64,000 bases of DNA from a virus. Within the stretch, counting starts at the first letter, position 1; the number at the start of each line of letters is the position of its first letter. The notes beneath the pieces are model-generated. The model made no database searches and had not been told where the DNA came from. It worked only from the letters and a program-made list of their open reading frames with translations. Both the position numbers and the translations under genes were made by a program. The DNA lies in IMG/VR virus record IMGVR_UViG_3300002835_000049, positions 51,353 through 115,352 of that record; one strand, written 5' to 3'. Shown one piece after another: positions 38,551 through 47,373 of this stretch.

Positions 38551-38578
38551 TTTTATTTTTTTTAAATTAATTTGAGTA

Positions 38579-38608
38579 CAAAGATACTACATTTTTTTTA
38601 ATACACAA
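38579..38608 (-). promoter_or_regulatory. Host-type promoter for SPFH gene
   Basis: TATCTTTG (38579-38586) with a TTG about 19 nt further, 28 nt before the ATG at 38550. Confidence 0.55.
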
Positions 38609-38616
38609 CTTTTTTA

Positions 38617-38856
38617 TTATTTTTTTTCTTTATCAAAGAAAACACCCCACATATTCTTCAGAAACATTACAATATTATCCAAATAATAAATTATAGGACC
38701 AACAGTAATTAACGCTAACATTAAAACTCCACCAAAAAAATAATGGGTGTTAGGTAATGTCATAAGGTTGAATGATAAGTTAACCAATTCTACCCAAATA
38801 AAGAGTCCAATTAGAACTCCGATAAATTTTAATACATTTTTCATCTTACTTTTCAA
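38617..38856 (-). CDS. Small membrane protein
   Basis: 79 residues with two spans (FIGVLIGLFIWVELVNLSF and GGVLMLALITVGPIIYYL) and a basic end DKEKK. Overlaps the upstream gene by 11 nt. No family recognised. Confidence 0.6.
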   Translation of the reverse strand: MKSKMKNVLKFIGVLIGLFIWVELVNLSFNLMTLPNTHYFFGGVLMLALITVGPIIYYLDNIVMFLKNMWGVFFDKEKK

Positions 38857-39055
38857 TTAACATATTTGTATTCGCAACCGGAACTCTTAATACCGGAACC
38901 ACCGAACTTGCCGATTTTTGCATTATTTCGTAATACCCATTCTCAATTCTTACCGTTGGCACATCCTTAAAAGAATATAGGTTAAATCCGTCAGCCCCGG
39001 ATAAAAGGTTTACTGTTTTTTCTGTCGTATTAAATACGAGTGTTTGTACATTCAT
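38846..39055 (-). CDS. Hypothetical beta-rich protein
   Basis: 69 residues with strands TLVFNTTEKTVNLLSG, ENGYYEIMQ and VVPVLRVPVANTNMLIEK, resembling small phage beta proteins. Promoter box TATCTTTG at 39071-39078. Confidence 0.55.
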   Translation of the reverse strand: MNVQTLVFNTTEKTVNLLSGADGFNLYSFKDVPTVRIENGYYEIMQKSASSVVPVLRVPVANTNMLIEK

Positions 39056-39070
39056 AGTTATTTTTTTTTA

Positions 39071-39078
39071 CAAAGATA
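39071..39078 (-). promoter_or_regulatory. Host-type TATCTTTG box
   Basis: 16 nt before the ATG at 39055; no clear -33 element. Confidence 0.45.
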
Positions 39079-39128
39079 ATCATTTTTTTTAAATAAAAAT
39101 AGTGTTTTACATTTTTTTTTATTATACC

Positions 39129-39136
39129 ATATTTAT
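39129..39136 (+). promoter_or_regulatory. ATATTTAT box 13 nt before 39150 gene
   Basis: Plus-strand octamer that also favours the ATG at 39150 over an upstream in-frame ATG at 39102. Confidence 0.45.
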
Positions 39137-39149
39137 TGTAAAGAATTTT

Positions 39150-39977
39150 ATGGAAAAAGATAGATTGTTAAAACTTGTGAGTAAAAGCTCTAAATCATTC
39201 AAAGATTTAACTCCAACACAAATTTACAATAAAATACAATCCGACTCAATATTTGAACCTTTTTTGTCTATATTACAACCTAACGATATTGTATTATATT
39301 GTTTTTTAGTTAATCAAAACCAATTAAAAAAAGATATTGATGAGATGTATGACCGAATAACTAGTGGTCTATACGCTGTTCAAATTGCTGAAATAGACGA
39401 ACAAAACCCTGAAGTGGATTGTTCATATTGTGATGCTGGCATTGTTAATTGTAGTAATTGTGATTCATCAGGTGTTATCCCTTGTGGTCAATGTAATGAA
39501 ACCGGTGAAGTCCCTTGCCATTATTGTGAAGGTAGTGGCATGAGTGATAATGAAACCGAATGTCGAGAATGTGAAGGTGATGGTAATGAAACTTGTAATG
39601 ATTGCAATGGAAATGGTGAAGTTGATTGTCACTGGTGTGATGATGGTTATAACCTTTGTGATGAATGTGGTGGAAGTGGTGAAATACCCGACTATGATTT
39701 AACATCAGTTGTCTATTCAGAGTTTGTATCTTGGAGCGAAGGTTGGAGAAATAATTTTGACACCTATGTTTCAGATGAAATCATTGATACTGATGATTAC
39801 CATAATTTTATTGATAATAATCAAACTTTATTACTTCACTATGTTACACTCAAGAGCGAACATTATAAAGATTTTGAAGTTGGGGATTTAGTTTTTGATG
39901 AATTGGTATTTCAACCAACAATCAGTAGAGCAGGAACAATAGGAAATAAATTAGTAGTTAAAAACTTTAGACATTAA
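39150..39977 (+). CDS. DnaJ-type Cys-rich zinc-binding protein
   Basis: 275 residues. Eight C-x-x-C pairs at residues 91, 101, 112, 123, 138, 149, 160 and 170, each spaced 10-15 with Gly (e.g. CDECGGSGE), make a double-length DnaJ zinc-binding domain, but no J domain is present. Such domains bind zinc and unfolded protein. Flanking parts are helical and acidic. One base before the 39979 gene; the pair may be an operon. Confidence 0.75.
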   Translation: MEKDRLLKLVSKSSKSFKDLTPTQIYNKIQSDSIFEPFLSILQPNDIVLYCFLVNQNQLKKDIDEMYDRITSGLYAVQIAEIDEQNPEVDCSYCDAGIVNCSNCDSSGVIPCGQCNETGEVPCHYCEGSGMSDNETECRECEGDGNETCNDCNGNGEVDCHWCDDGYNLCDECGGSGEIPDYDLTSVVYSEFVSWSEGWRNNFDTYVSDEIIDTDDYHNFIDNNQTLLLHYVTLKSEHYKDFEVGDLVFDELVFQPTISRAGTIGNKLVVKNFRH

Positions 39978-39978
39978 A

Positions 39979-40626
39979 ATGGAAAAAATTATCGCAATGT
40001 ATTACAAATCCCTTAAAAAACCAACAAATATAAATGGTCTTTTACTTTATCCATTTATGGAAGATGGAAAAATAAGATGGGAATACGATAACCAAAACAA
40101 TGTATCATTTAATATTGATACAATAGAAGGATATTTAGAACAATTAATTTATGATTTTTTTAAGTTAGTTGGTATTGAACCTGATTTTAGAGAACTAACC
40201 CCTAAATATTGTAAAATAGATTCTCCTAAAACTTTATATATTAATAATGAATTAAAATCAAAACTTGAAAAGTCATTATCTAAAATAAAAACAATGCATC
40301 TTTTTGATGGTGAAAAGAATTTTAAATGCAATTCACAAATGATTAATTGGGAATTAAAAAGACAGGACAACGAATCATTATCTCTTTATGTTAGTTTTAA
40401 AATTTACAACGCATCTATAGATAAAGAACCTGTTGACGATATTAAAGCGAGTAAGTGGTTACAAGAATTTACTTATTCTGATTGGGCAATGGAAAGTGAA
40501 GAAGATGTGATACACGAAGCGACAAGTATCATATACTATGAAAAAAATATATATGATAAAGATTATATGTCTATCAATACGGTACTAGATTATTATGATA
40601 CTGAAGGTAATCCAATGCTTCGTTAA
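39979..40626 (+). CDS. Hypothetical protein
   Basis: 215 residues; MEKIIAMYYKSLKKPTNING start and a segment with WLQEFTYSDWAMESEEDVIH. No leader, signal or known motif. Its stop overlaps the convergent gene by 4 nt, with no terminator between. Confidence 0.6.
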   Translation: MEKIIAMYYKSLKKPTNINGLLLYPFMEDGKIRWEYDNQNNVSFNIDTIEGYLEQLIYDFFKLVGIEPDFRELTPKYCKIDSPKTLYINNELKSKLEKSLSKIKTMHLFDGEKNFKCNSQMINWELKRQDNESLSLYVSFKIYNASIDKEPVDDIKASKWLQEFTYSDWAMESEEDVIHEATSIIYYEKNIYDKDYMSINTVLDYYDTEGNPMLR

Positions 40627-40988
40627 GTGAAATCAATATCAACACAAACCATTGGTAACCATTTTTCTATTTCATCAAGAATACTATCCTTAACATCATC
40701 TTCAACCCAACTTGGTAAATCTGTAATGTATTTCATATATTCCCAATCACCTTCAAACCCAACCTTAATTTCAATTGGTTCAAGATATATTGTCCCACTA
40801 TATATACAATTATTGTATTTTTTAGTTTCCCAAATATTAACACGGTCAATCCTATAAATCACAGACCAATTGGCATAATCATTATTAGTGGAATACGGCA
40901 TCATATATTTTCCCTCCATAGTCATAACTTTATTAAATAATTTAGTTATTAACTTTTTAATTTTTTCTATTTTTTCTTCAGGATTCAT
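40623..40988 (-). CDS. Hypothetical protein
   Basis: 121 residues. Helical start EEKIEKIKKLITKLFNKV resembles the first helix of leader proteins but has no clean hydrophobic-x-E site. Beta part IYSGTIYLEPIEIKVG, then SWVEDDVKDSILDEIEKWLP. Start shares one base with the preceding stop. Confidence 0.58.
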   Translation of the reverse strand: MNPEEKIEKIKKLITKLFNKVMTMEGKYMMPYSTNNDYANWSVIYRIDRVNIWETKKYNNCIYSGTIYLEPIEIKVGFEGDWEYMKYITDLPSWVEDDVKDSILDEIEKWLPMVCVDIDFT

Positions 40989-42022
40989 TATATGTAGTCA
41001 GGGAATAATTCATTTATGTTTTGAATAGTACGTCTATAATCCGGATAATCAGGGATTCTAAAATCAAGACGATTTTCCTCTCCATCATCCATAAGTTCAT
41101 TCATCATAGTTAACCAAGACCCTATATAATCAATATTATACTCATAACTTCCCCACAAATTTCTATCCCCAACATATTTTTTAATTGAGTTCTTAACTTC
41201 ATTGGGATTAAATTTGATATAATAATATTCTATAAGTTGGTCAGGATAATTTCTTTTAGGTTCTGATAACCATTGTGTTGATTTAGTATCAAAAAAAGTC
41301 TCTAACTCATTCATAACCATATCGTAAATTTCAGATTCTAACGCGTTATTATAAGCATTGTTATGAATATTATATAATTCACTTTCTAAATCTTCTAAAT
41401 AACCTTCATTCATCAAATAGTTCATTGATTCCTCATCACCTATAACATCACCAACATTATCAGATTCTAAATAAAAAACACCCTCATCATCTACAAAATT
41501 TTGAAATAAGTCAGGACTATCATCATCAACCTCAATCTTCCAATTGGTTAATTTATCTAAAATATATGTTTTTAATAAATTAAGATTATTTGGATTTAAT
41601 TCACTAATAACATCACGATAAACATCATCCGTTGTATTATCATATGGATGCCAACTATCTTCACCCAATACCGATATAGCCACTTGAGCCGCAGTTAAAT
41701 CTCTACCTCTATCATCAAATAAAATTGATAAATCTTCTCGGTCACCCATTTTTAAATAATAACCATCTTCTTTTTGAACAATATTTGACAATTGTTTTAT
41801 ACATTTTTGAAGAACCTCCTCACTACCTAATGTGTTAATCATATAGTCAAGTAATTCTAATTGCTCATCCTCTAATTCACCAATAAATGGGTCAATTAAA
41901 TGAATTAAGTTTTTAGATTTGAAGAATCTTAATACACTGTTAATATCCCCAAATATATCAACAAGATGATTAAGTTCTCCTCTATTAAATTCCTCAACAT
42001 ATTTTAATAATTTATTATCCAT
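40988..42022 (-). CDS. Large acidic hypothetical protein
   Basis: 344 residues, many Asp/Glu and aromatics, mostly helical, no known domain. Central segment LTAAQVAISVLGEDSWHPYD recurs in style in other large-phage proteins. Overlaps the upstream ITE-leader gene by 8 nt, so likely co-expressed with it. Confidence 0.6.
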   Translation of the reverse strand: MDNKLLKYVEEFNRGELNHLVDIFGDINSVLRFFKSKNLIHLIDPFIGELEDEQLELLDYMINTLGSEEVLQKCIKQLSNIVQKEDGYYLKMGDREDLSILFDDRGRDLTAAQVAISVLGEDSWHPYDNTTDDVYRDVISELNPNNLNLLKTYILDKLTNWKIEVDDDSPDLFQNFVDDEGVFYLESDNVGDVIGDEESMNYLMNEGYLEDLESELYNIHNNAYNNALESEIYDMVMNELETFFDTKSTQWLSEPKRNYPDQLIEYYYIKFNPNEVKNSIKKYVGDRNLWGSYEYNIDYIGSWLTMMNELMDDGEENRLDFRIPDYPDYRRTIQNINELFPDYI

Positions 42023-42551
42023 AATTGAATTCAGTTTTACTCGTATATTCCGGTGTTCCGTAGATGACTTTTATTCCAGTGTTTGTTGTTATATTATCTT
42101 TAAAATAATCATTTATACCCCAATCTACCTCATCTCTTATTTCCCACCCAAAAATATCATCATTTAATGCGTCTTCTAATGTCCTGTGTCCATTACCTAA
42201 ATCAACACTACCCGCCATATCATCCACCTTTATTCTAACAACAACAAATGGTTCGTCATCATCTAAATCCCAATTATCAATATCCACAACCTCAAAAAAG
42301 AAATCATAATTACCATAATCATCTATATGATGGGGATTTTGAAGTAATAAAGATTTTGCTAACTCTTTTGCTTGGTCATTACCTCTAAACTCAACTAAAT
42401 ATTTATATGCTTGGTCATAAGTAACCATTGGATTACCGCTATCTAATCCGAACAAACTAATGAAAGTTTTGTCTACTTTCCATTTTCCGGTCTTACCCCA
42501 ATATTTAAAAAAGATGTTTTTTAATTTGGATTCTGTCAGTATAAATTTCAT
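42015..42551 (-). CDS. ITE-leader (LTES) protein
   Basis: 178 residues. MKFILTESKLKNIFFKYWGK: L-T-E at 5-7 before S fits the cleavage consensus. The body has FFFEVVDIDNWDLDDDEPFV and VRIKVDD strands; not clearly in the ITE core family. An AGTATTTATC box lies about 35 nt upstream, in a divergent promoter region shared with 42608. Confidence 0.65.
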   Translation of the reverse strand: MKFILTESKLKNIFFKYWGKTGKWKVDKTFISLFGLDSGNPMVTYDQAYKYLVEFRGNDQAKELAKSLLLQNPHHIDDYGNYDFFFEVVDIDNWDLDDDEPFVVVRIKVDDMAGSVDLGNGHRTLEDALNDDIFGWEIRDEVDWGINDYFKDNITTNTGIKVIYGTPEYTSKTEFNYG

Positions 42552-42607
42552 TGATTAATCGGTTCTTTATATTATAATTATAATGATAAATACTTAAAAC
42601 TACAGAA

Positions 42608-42958
42608 ATGGCACATCCAATATTACATTCTAAATCATCCGCCAAAAAGTTTGGTGGTATATGGGAAGATTATATTCACCTACATAATTGGTTAGATGAG
42701 ACCAAGGCGTGGTACGGACACTCATTACATAGAATTTTCCGGCATCATTCTGAAGGTATTTTTGAAATGGAACAGAAGTTTGGACCATCCTTTACAAATA
42801 GTGATGGAAAAATTGTTTATACCCGATATGTGGGGGAACAACATATTAAAGAAGATTGTTATAATTATATTCCAACAGCCCGTGAGTGGTTACAAGCATT
42901 AGAAAATAAAGAAAAGCCTATGTGGATGATAAGAACTTTAGATATTAATGTAGATTAA
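42608..42958 (+). CDS. DUF6915-like protein
   Basis: 116 residues. MAHPILHSKSSAKKFGG, then YIHLHNWLDETKAWYGHSLH, HHSEGIFEMEQKFG, NSDGKIVYTRYVGEQHIKED match the conserved pattern of DUF6915, a family of small proteins in bacteria and phages with many invariant His. Function unknown; the repeated His residues suggest a metal or nucleic-acid site. Confidence 0.72.
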   Translation: MAHPILHSKSSAKKFGGIWEDYIHLHNWLDETKAWYGHSLHRIFRHHSEGIFEMEQKFGPSFTNSDGKIVYTRYVGEQHIKEDCYNYIPTAREWLQALENKEKPMWMIRTLDINVD

Positions 42959-42959
42959 C

Positions 42960-42967
42960 ATATTTAT
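42960..42967 (+). promoter_or_regulatory. ATATTTAT box 14 nt before 42982 gene
   Basis: Plus-strand octamer spanning the end of the preceding gene's spacer. Confidence 0.45.
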
Positions 42968-42981
42968 AATAAAAAAAGATT

Positions 42982-43680
42982 ATGCAACCAGAAATAACAG
43001 AAGACCAATTAAAATCCCTTAAATTATTCGCAATCTATTGTCAAGGTTATGGAGCCGATGAAGTTAATCACACCATATACACAATGAATTGTGAGGAAGA
43101 TTGGAGAGATAATGAATTTTATCCAACTAACGGGATTAGTAGTATAGAAGGATATGATAGAATTAATGAAGTTCTTGACCAAATTATTGACCAAAACGAG
43201 TTATTTGAAAATAGTGTTACTGATTGTGAAAATAGAGGACAATTAGTGTTTAACATTGATTGTAAAGAAAGAACATTAACTATAAACGCTTGGGAATGGC
43301 AATATGGTTATAACGAATCTTCAGCATCTTGGACATTAGAAGAGATTAAAGAGGATGATGAAGATTATTATAATGAAGTTATTCAGGTATTTGAAATGTT
43401 AGGTGATGGTAGAACAGCAAGTGTTAGTTTTGAAGGAGGTGGTGATTCAGGTTCTTTAGATAATTATATGGATATTGAGGGTCAAAGTGAAGATATTTCA
43501 GCAGGTCTTGAAGATTTATTATATAGATTATTAGCTAGTCATTATGGTGGTTGGGAAAATAACGAAGGTTCTAGAGGAGATTTTATATTTAATCCCTCCG
43601 ATGGTGAGATACAATTAGAATTCCTTGAAAATACTGAAGAAGAAGTTTCAGTCCCACTAAATTTCACAATAAAGTTTTAA
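42982..43680 (+). CDS. DUF6878-like protein
   Basis: 232 residues, acidic. The C-terminal half with ASVSFEGGGDSGSLD, ISAGLEDLLYRLLASHYGGW, ENNEGSRGDFIFNPSDG resembles DUF6878-type proteins (SHYGGWE-x-N-x-GS-x-G). N-terminus predicted helical. Function unknown. Followed by a strong terminator. Confidence 0.5.
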   Translation: MQPEITEDQLKSLKLFAIYCQGYGADEVNHTIYTMNCEEDWRDNEFYPTNGISSIEGYDRINEVLDQIIDQNELFENSVTDCENRGQLVFNIDCKERTLTINAWEWQYGYNESSASWTLEEIKEDDEDYYNEVIQVFEMLGDGRTASVSFEGGGDSGSLDNYMDIEGQSEDISAGLEDLLYRLLASHYGGWENNEGSRGDFIFNPSDGEIQLEFLENTEEEVSVPLNFTIKF

Positions 43681-43683
43681 TAA

Positions 43684-43709
43684 AAAACCCCACCGAAAGA
43701 TGGGGTTTT
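43684..43709 (+). terminator. Bidirectional terminator
   Basis: AAAACCCCA / TGGGGTTTT, nine pairs, between convergent genes. Confidence 0.92.
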
Positions 43710-43718
43710 TATTTATAA

Positions 43719-44465
43719 TTAAATCATTTTAAGGATGATTTCAGTTTTACCCTCCCATTTTATGATTTTAGATTTTGGTATCCAAAAGTTCATTACACCT
43801 ATCTCATCAACCTTTTTTAGATACTCCTCTCTAAATCTTTCAGTCTGACTTCTGTCAGTGATGTAAGGAATACCCATATGTTTAGAACATAACTTACCAA
43901 CTCCGGTTAACATAGAGAACTCATCGGTCAATGTTTTAGCACAACATCTACAAATATCACCTCTCTTAATAGTCATCTTACCTTCAAATTTAACCGCTTT
44001 TGGAGAAACACCCAATACTTTGGTAATATCAATCAAAATTGGGTTAAACTTTAATCCGTATTTTTCTTTCAAATCTTGACCAATTGTTCTACCAATTTTA
44101 AGAGTCTCACCAGGAGTAGGAATTTTTAATTGGAGAGTTTGTTTTTTATCAGATTCTTTTTGAATTTGATTCAGTGCCGCTCTAACTTGACTATCAGTTA
44201 AAGTCCCGTAGGTCATTAATTTATTTTTAATGTCCGCCATAAATACATTAGTACCATCGTATTTAGCGATTTTCTGTAAATCTTCAGACATAGTCTCAAT
44301 TTTAACTGACTGAATCCCTTTAAGAGCCTTTTCCGCCGACTCAAGTTGTTTTGGGGTTAGATTACCCCATTTTTTTAATGAAGCTTTAAGATTTAAAAGA
44401 AATGGAGTAGTACCTTCGTAGTTTCTTACTCTTGAGAAAATAGTCGATGTTGATGTAGTTGTCAT
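43719..44465 (-). CDS. Zinc-finger protein with DUF6011-like domain
   Basis: 248 residues. Two repeats of a FLLNLKASLKKWGNLTPKQ-type helix pair (about 20-60 and 75-110) precede a linker and a CRCC...LTGVGKLCSKHMG zinc site like DUF6011 (C-x-x-C-L-...-S-...-G-G-C). Ends KIIKWEGKTEIIL. Probably binds nucleic acid or protein. Clean host-type promoter, so likely an early or host-timed gene. Confidence 0.68.
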   Translation of the reverse strand: MTTTSTSTIFSRVRNYEGTTPFLLNLKASLKKWGNLTPKQLESAEKALKGIQSVKIETMSEDLQKIAKYDGTNVFMADIKNKLMTYGTLTDSQVRAALNQIQKESDKKQTLQLKIPTPGETLKIGRTIGQDLKEKYGLKFNPILIDITKVLGVSPKAVKFEGKMTIKRGDICRCCAKTLTDEFSMLTGVGKLCSKHMGIPYITDRSQTERFREEYLKKVDEIGVMNFWIPKSKIIKWEGKTEIILKMI

Positions 44466-44493
44466 AGGATGTTTGTTTTTAGTTTTGTGAGTA

Positions 44494-44524
44494 CAAAGAT
44501 AAGCCTTTATTTCATATAACCAAA
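44494..44524 (-). promoter_or_regulatory. Host-type promoter TTTG-N19-TATCTTTG
   Basis: TATCTTTG (44494-44501) and TTTG (44521-44524), 28 nt before the ATG at 44465. Confidence 0.75.
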
Positions 44525-44540
44525 CTTTTTATAAAAAAAA

Positions 44541-44559
44541 AAGGAACAAAATGTTCCTT
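44541..44559 (-). terminator. Terminator after 44564-45502 gene
   Basis: AAGGAAC / GTTCCTT stem with a minus-strand T run. Confidence 0.85.
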
Positions 44560-44563
44560 TAAT

Positions 44564-45502
44564 TTAATGTATGAATTCAAATGTTGAATTATCCTCTGAT
44601 AAATACTTTTCATTACTTGAGATTATTTGTCGTTTTATCCCATTTTCAACCTCTTCAACAAATCCCGGAATATTTTGGTAGTCATTATCAACAACCATTT
44701 TATTATTAACAACTTTACCGGCTTTAATTATTGTAATAGTAATTTTAATTTTCCCACCTTCTTCTTTAATATCTGAAATGGTATAACTTACTTTTTTTGC
44801 CGTATCACCATAACCCAAAGTCAATAATTTTTTAGAACCAACTAATTCAGATTTAATTTTTGTTGTAAAATTTACCACTTTTGCATTATTAATCTCCTCT
44901 AAAGTATAAACACCATACATAAGACCTTTAATATCGTCTTGAGTAACTTTTATAACATCACTCTTTAAATCTGAACTATAACTTATCGGATTAACTTGGG
45001 ACATTTGTTTGGATGTTGACATAGAATAAGTGTCTGACACTTTAAACCACATATTATTGATAAATAAATAAATTGGATACCATCCATATGATGTTATAAC
45101 ATAATACCATTCATTTTTTCTATTAACATCCCATTTACCCTCAAGATTAGACCCTTTAAATGGCATTTTAGCCGAAGCATACTCTGAAGCTTTATTATTT
45201 GGTGTCTTACTTTGTTTAAATAATCTATAATCTTTGAAGTTCTCTTTGGTTAAATTTTCATAGTCCCCATCTTCCCTAAAATTTGCAGTATAAACTTCAT
45301 AATAAAATAAAGCATCTCTGGATGGTAATCCAAAAACATCCATCATCCTTTTAATTAAATCAACTAATATTTTTTTAGTCTTTGCCTGATGTTTGTGTTT
45401 GTTAAGGTATTTGAAAAGTAATATTTCCTTTTTTGATAAAGGATTTTCATTTTCACCACCTTCAAGCTGTTCTTTTAATATTTTCTTAATTAAATCTCTC
45501 AT
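44564..45502 (-). CDS. IKKILKEQ-leader protein
   Basis: 312 residues from the ATG at 45502, just after the ferritin stop. MRDLIKKILKEQLEGGENEN leader (L-K-E at 9-11). Middle has WYYVITSYGWYPIYLFINNMWFK and the C-terminal KVSYTISDIKEEGGKIKITI domain is beta-rich. No known family. Part of a leader operon 46433-44564 with ferritin. Confidence 0.65.
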   Translation of the reverse strand: MRDLIKKILKEQLEGGENENPLSKKEILLFKYLNKHKHQAKTKKILVDLIKRMMDVFGLPSRDALFYYEVYTANFREDGDYENLTKENFKDYRLFKQSKTPNNKASEYASAKMPFKGSNLEGKWDVNRKNEWYYVITSYGWYPIYLFINNMWFKVSDTYSMSTSKQMSQVNPISYSSDLKSDVIKVTQDDIKGLMYGVYTLEEINNAKVVNFTTKIKSELVGSKKLLTLGYGDTAKKVSYTISDIKEEGGKIKITITIIKAGKVVNNKMVVDNDYQNIPGFVEEVENGIKRQIISSNEKYLSEDNSTFEFIH

Positions 45503-45503
45503 T

Positions 45504-46100
45504 TTAAAAATATGTTTGTTCAAAATATAACACCTGGAATTTATCGTTCTTATCAATTAAGTTACCAGCATTGATTAAATCATTGTATTCTACAACAGCA
45601 TTTTTTTGAAATTTTCTAAATTTAGTTAAAACATCAAAAGTTGTAATATCATCATTAAATAATGATTGTGAGTTTTTATTATACTCATTCATTAAACCTA
45701 ACTCCATTTTATATGCTCCGTGAACAATATCAATTAGGTTAGAAAAATCGTGTTTAGTTGGTGCTTGGGGTATTTCCGGTTGGACATTAAAATCCACCAT
45801 ATATTCCTGTAGAGTTTGAGCATGTGTTAATTCATCCGCCGCTTCATTTGTGAAAAATTCTGCAGCTTTCTTATAATTCATATCCTGACACCAATTGGCT
45901 GCCGCTCTATAATAATAATGAGCCGTGTATTCATCTTTAATTCTATCTGTAATAATTTTAATTGTTTTTGTATCTAATTTATACAAAGTAACCTTACTAA
46001 TTTTAGCCAAAGTATTATCAGCCTCACTTATTATTTCGTCGTTTGATGACATATTCTTAATCTGTTGGAACATTTTGTCCGTTAATGATTTATTTTCCAT
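45504..46100 (-). CDS. Ferritin-like protein with N-terminal leader
   Basis: 198 residues. Ferroxidase ligands line up with bacterial ferritin: E57 (KDEYTAHYYY), E90 and H93 (DELTHAQ), E133 (KMELG), Q165 (FQKNAVVEY); spacing 33/3/43/32 is close to E. coli FtnA (33/3/41/33). The family stores iron and removes Fe(II) with oxygen or peroxide. Residues 1-26 precede the ferritin helix and end EIISE before A27, an ideal hydrophobic-x-E cleavage site, so the ferritin may be packaged or processed. Between two leader genes. Confidence 0.82.
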   Translation of the reverse strand: MENKSLTDKMFQQIKNMSSNDEIISEADNTLAKISKVTLYKLDTKTIKIITDRIKDEYTAHYYYRAAANWCQDMNYKKAAEFFTNEAADELTHAQTLQEYMVDFNVQPEIPQAPTKHDFSNLIDIVHGAYKMELGLMNEYNKNSQSLFNDDITTFDVLTKFRKFQKNAVVEYNDLINAGNLIDKNDKFQVLYFEQTYF

Positions 46101-46112
46101 ATTTAATTATTT

Positions 46113-46433
46113 TTATTTCCCAATTATTATGTCACTATAATCTAATTTATTCATACCGTCAATTTCTTTCTCATCAACAACCTCATCATACATAAATGCT
46201 TTCACAACAGATGTTATACTTTCCTCCGCCTGAGCAATTTTACTTTCCATCCAATCATCCAATTGAACGCTTCCATTTTCATCCATCTTTTCCCACATTT
46301 TTTCAGCTAATTTAAATATAGTGAAAAGGTGTTGGCGACTCATATAAGAACCTTGACCTTCATTTTCTTTAATGGTTTTCATTTTATCCACCAACTTTTC
46401 AAGTTGTTTTTCTGTTAATATAATGTTTTTCAT
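46113..46433 (-). CDS. LTE-leader helical virion-type protein
   Basis: 106 residues from the ATG at 46433. MKNIILTEKQLEKLVDKMKT leader (L-T-E at 6-8), second candidate site near KENEGQ, then an all-helical domain: YMSRQHLFTIFKLAEKMWEK, ...LDDWMESKIAQAEESITSVV. This helical pattern (MARxQL..., WVQxKIAQA) recurs in small proteins of T4-like marine phages. Likely virion-associated. Heads the ferritin operon; ATATTTAT box 13 nt upstream. Confidence 0.68.
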   Translation of the reverse strand: MKNIILTEKQLEKLVDKMKTIKENEGQGSYMSRQHLFTIFKLAEKMWEKMDENGSVQLDDWMESKIAQAEESITSVVKAFMYDEVVDEKEIDGMNKLDYSDIIIGK

Positions 46434-46446
46434 ATTCAGTTTATTT

Positions 46447-46454
46447 ATAAATAT
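46447..46454 (-). promoter_or_regulatory. ATATTTAT box, 13 nt before the ferritin operon
   Basis: Octamer upstream of the ATG at 46433. Confidence 0.5.
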
Positions 46455-46468
46455 ATCATAAAACAAAA

Positions 46469-46490
46469 AACCCCCACTATTGTGAGGGTT
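46469..46490 (-). terminator. Terminator after 46543-47031 gene
   Basis: AACCCCCAC / GTGAGGGTT with one mismatch and a T tail; a second CCGACA/TGTCGG hairpin lies at about 46500-46513. Confidence 0.75.
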
Positions 46491-46542
46491 AATTTTGGAC
46501 CGACAGATGTCGGCGACTCCACCATCCTATTTTTAAAGAGAA

Positions 46543-47031
46543 TCAGGAAAACTCCGTGTGTGATGAAACTCTAAGACCATCAACTTCTTTATCATAATAT
46601 GATGATATATATGACGAATAACTAGATTTATGTTTATCAATATATTCTTGATTGAGAACATAACCATCCGGTTGGCCCCACTCTAAAGCCATCTTAATAA
46701 ACTCTTCGGTGTTTTGTATTTCACCATACTCATTAACTATTCTACCTGAACGGATGAACGTTAATAGTTCTTCTTTATTGGTATAGAATTTATTGTCTTG
46801 GAAGTTCCATAGAAATTTCCAACCTGAACTTCTTTTTCCGATATGAATTTTCATATTTTCCAAGAAGACATCCCAAGGAGATAGGTTTTCAAACCCTCTC
46901 TCTATTGTTCTGAAGTCATTTCTAATGTTATTTGGACTCCATATATCCAAATCATTTATTTGTTCCACCAAATCAAGGTATTTGAGTCTAACCTCACTTG
47001 GTTTTGGTATACGAAAATAATTTGTGCTCAT
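46543..47031 (-). CDS. Conserved phage protein
   Basis: 162 residues. HIGKRSSGWKFLWNFQDN and GRIVNEYGEIQNTEEF are motifs I have seen in conserved small phage proteins of unknown function. No leader or signal. Terminator follows. Confidence 0.6.
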   Translation of the reverse strand: MSTNYFRIPKPSEVRLKYLDLVEQINDLDIWSPNNIRNDFRTIERGFENLSPWDVFLENMKIHIGKRSSGWKFLWNFQDNKFYTNKEELLTFIRSGRIVNEYGEIQNTEEFIKMALEWGQPDGYVLNQEYIDKHKSSYSSYISSYYDKEVDGLRVSSHTEFS

Positions 47032-47037
47032 ACCTTA

Positions 47038-47316
47038 TTATTGTTTAGTTACTAACGCCTCTACTTTACTTCTCATATGGTCCGCCAAATCATAATCATT
47101 AACTGATGTTACGATAATGGAATCTACCAAATATTTGTGGGGGATGTGGATTAAGAAATCCATCCCGTTGAAGAACGACAAATCATTCTTTAATTCAATA
47201 CAACCTTGAATCATCTTCAAAAATAACTTGAATTGGGTCGTGTCCACGAATGTTTCGTGTAATAGTTTTCCGAACTTCTCGTTCTCAATTCTGATAGTGT
47301 GAGTGTTTGTCGTCAT
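47038..47316 (-). CDS. Hypothetical protein
   Basis: 92 residues: beta start THTIRIENEKFGKLLHETFV, helical middle and IHIPHKYLVDSIIVTSVNDY. Host-type promoter upstream. No family recognised. Confidence 0.58.
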   Translation of the reverse strand: MTTNTHTIRIENEKFGKLLHETFVDTTQFKLFLKMIQGCIELKNDLSFFNGMDFLIHIPHKYLVDSIIVTSVNDYDLADHMRSKVEALVTKQ

Positions 47317-47336
47317 ATGTTTTAGTTTCTATGGTA

Positions 47337-47366
47337 CAAAGATAATCTTTTTTTTAATAATACCAA
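47337..47366 (-). promoter_or_regulatory. Host-type promoter TTTG-N18-TATCTTTG
   Basis: TATCTTTG (47337-47344) and TTTG (47363-47366), about 20 nt before the ATG at 47316. Confidence 0.65.
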
Positions 47367-47373
47367 ACATTTT

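Noticed and set aside
39475-39705. Minus-strand His-rich frame
   Set aside because: Antisense shadow of the CxxC repeat gene at 39150.
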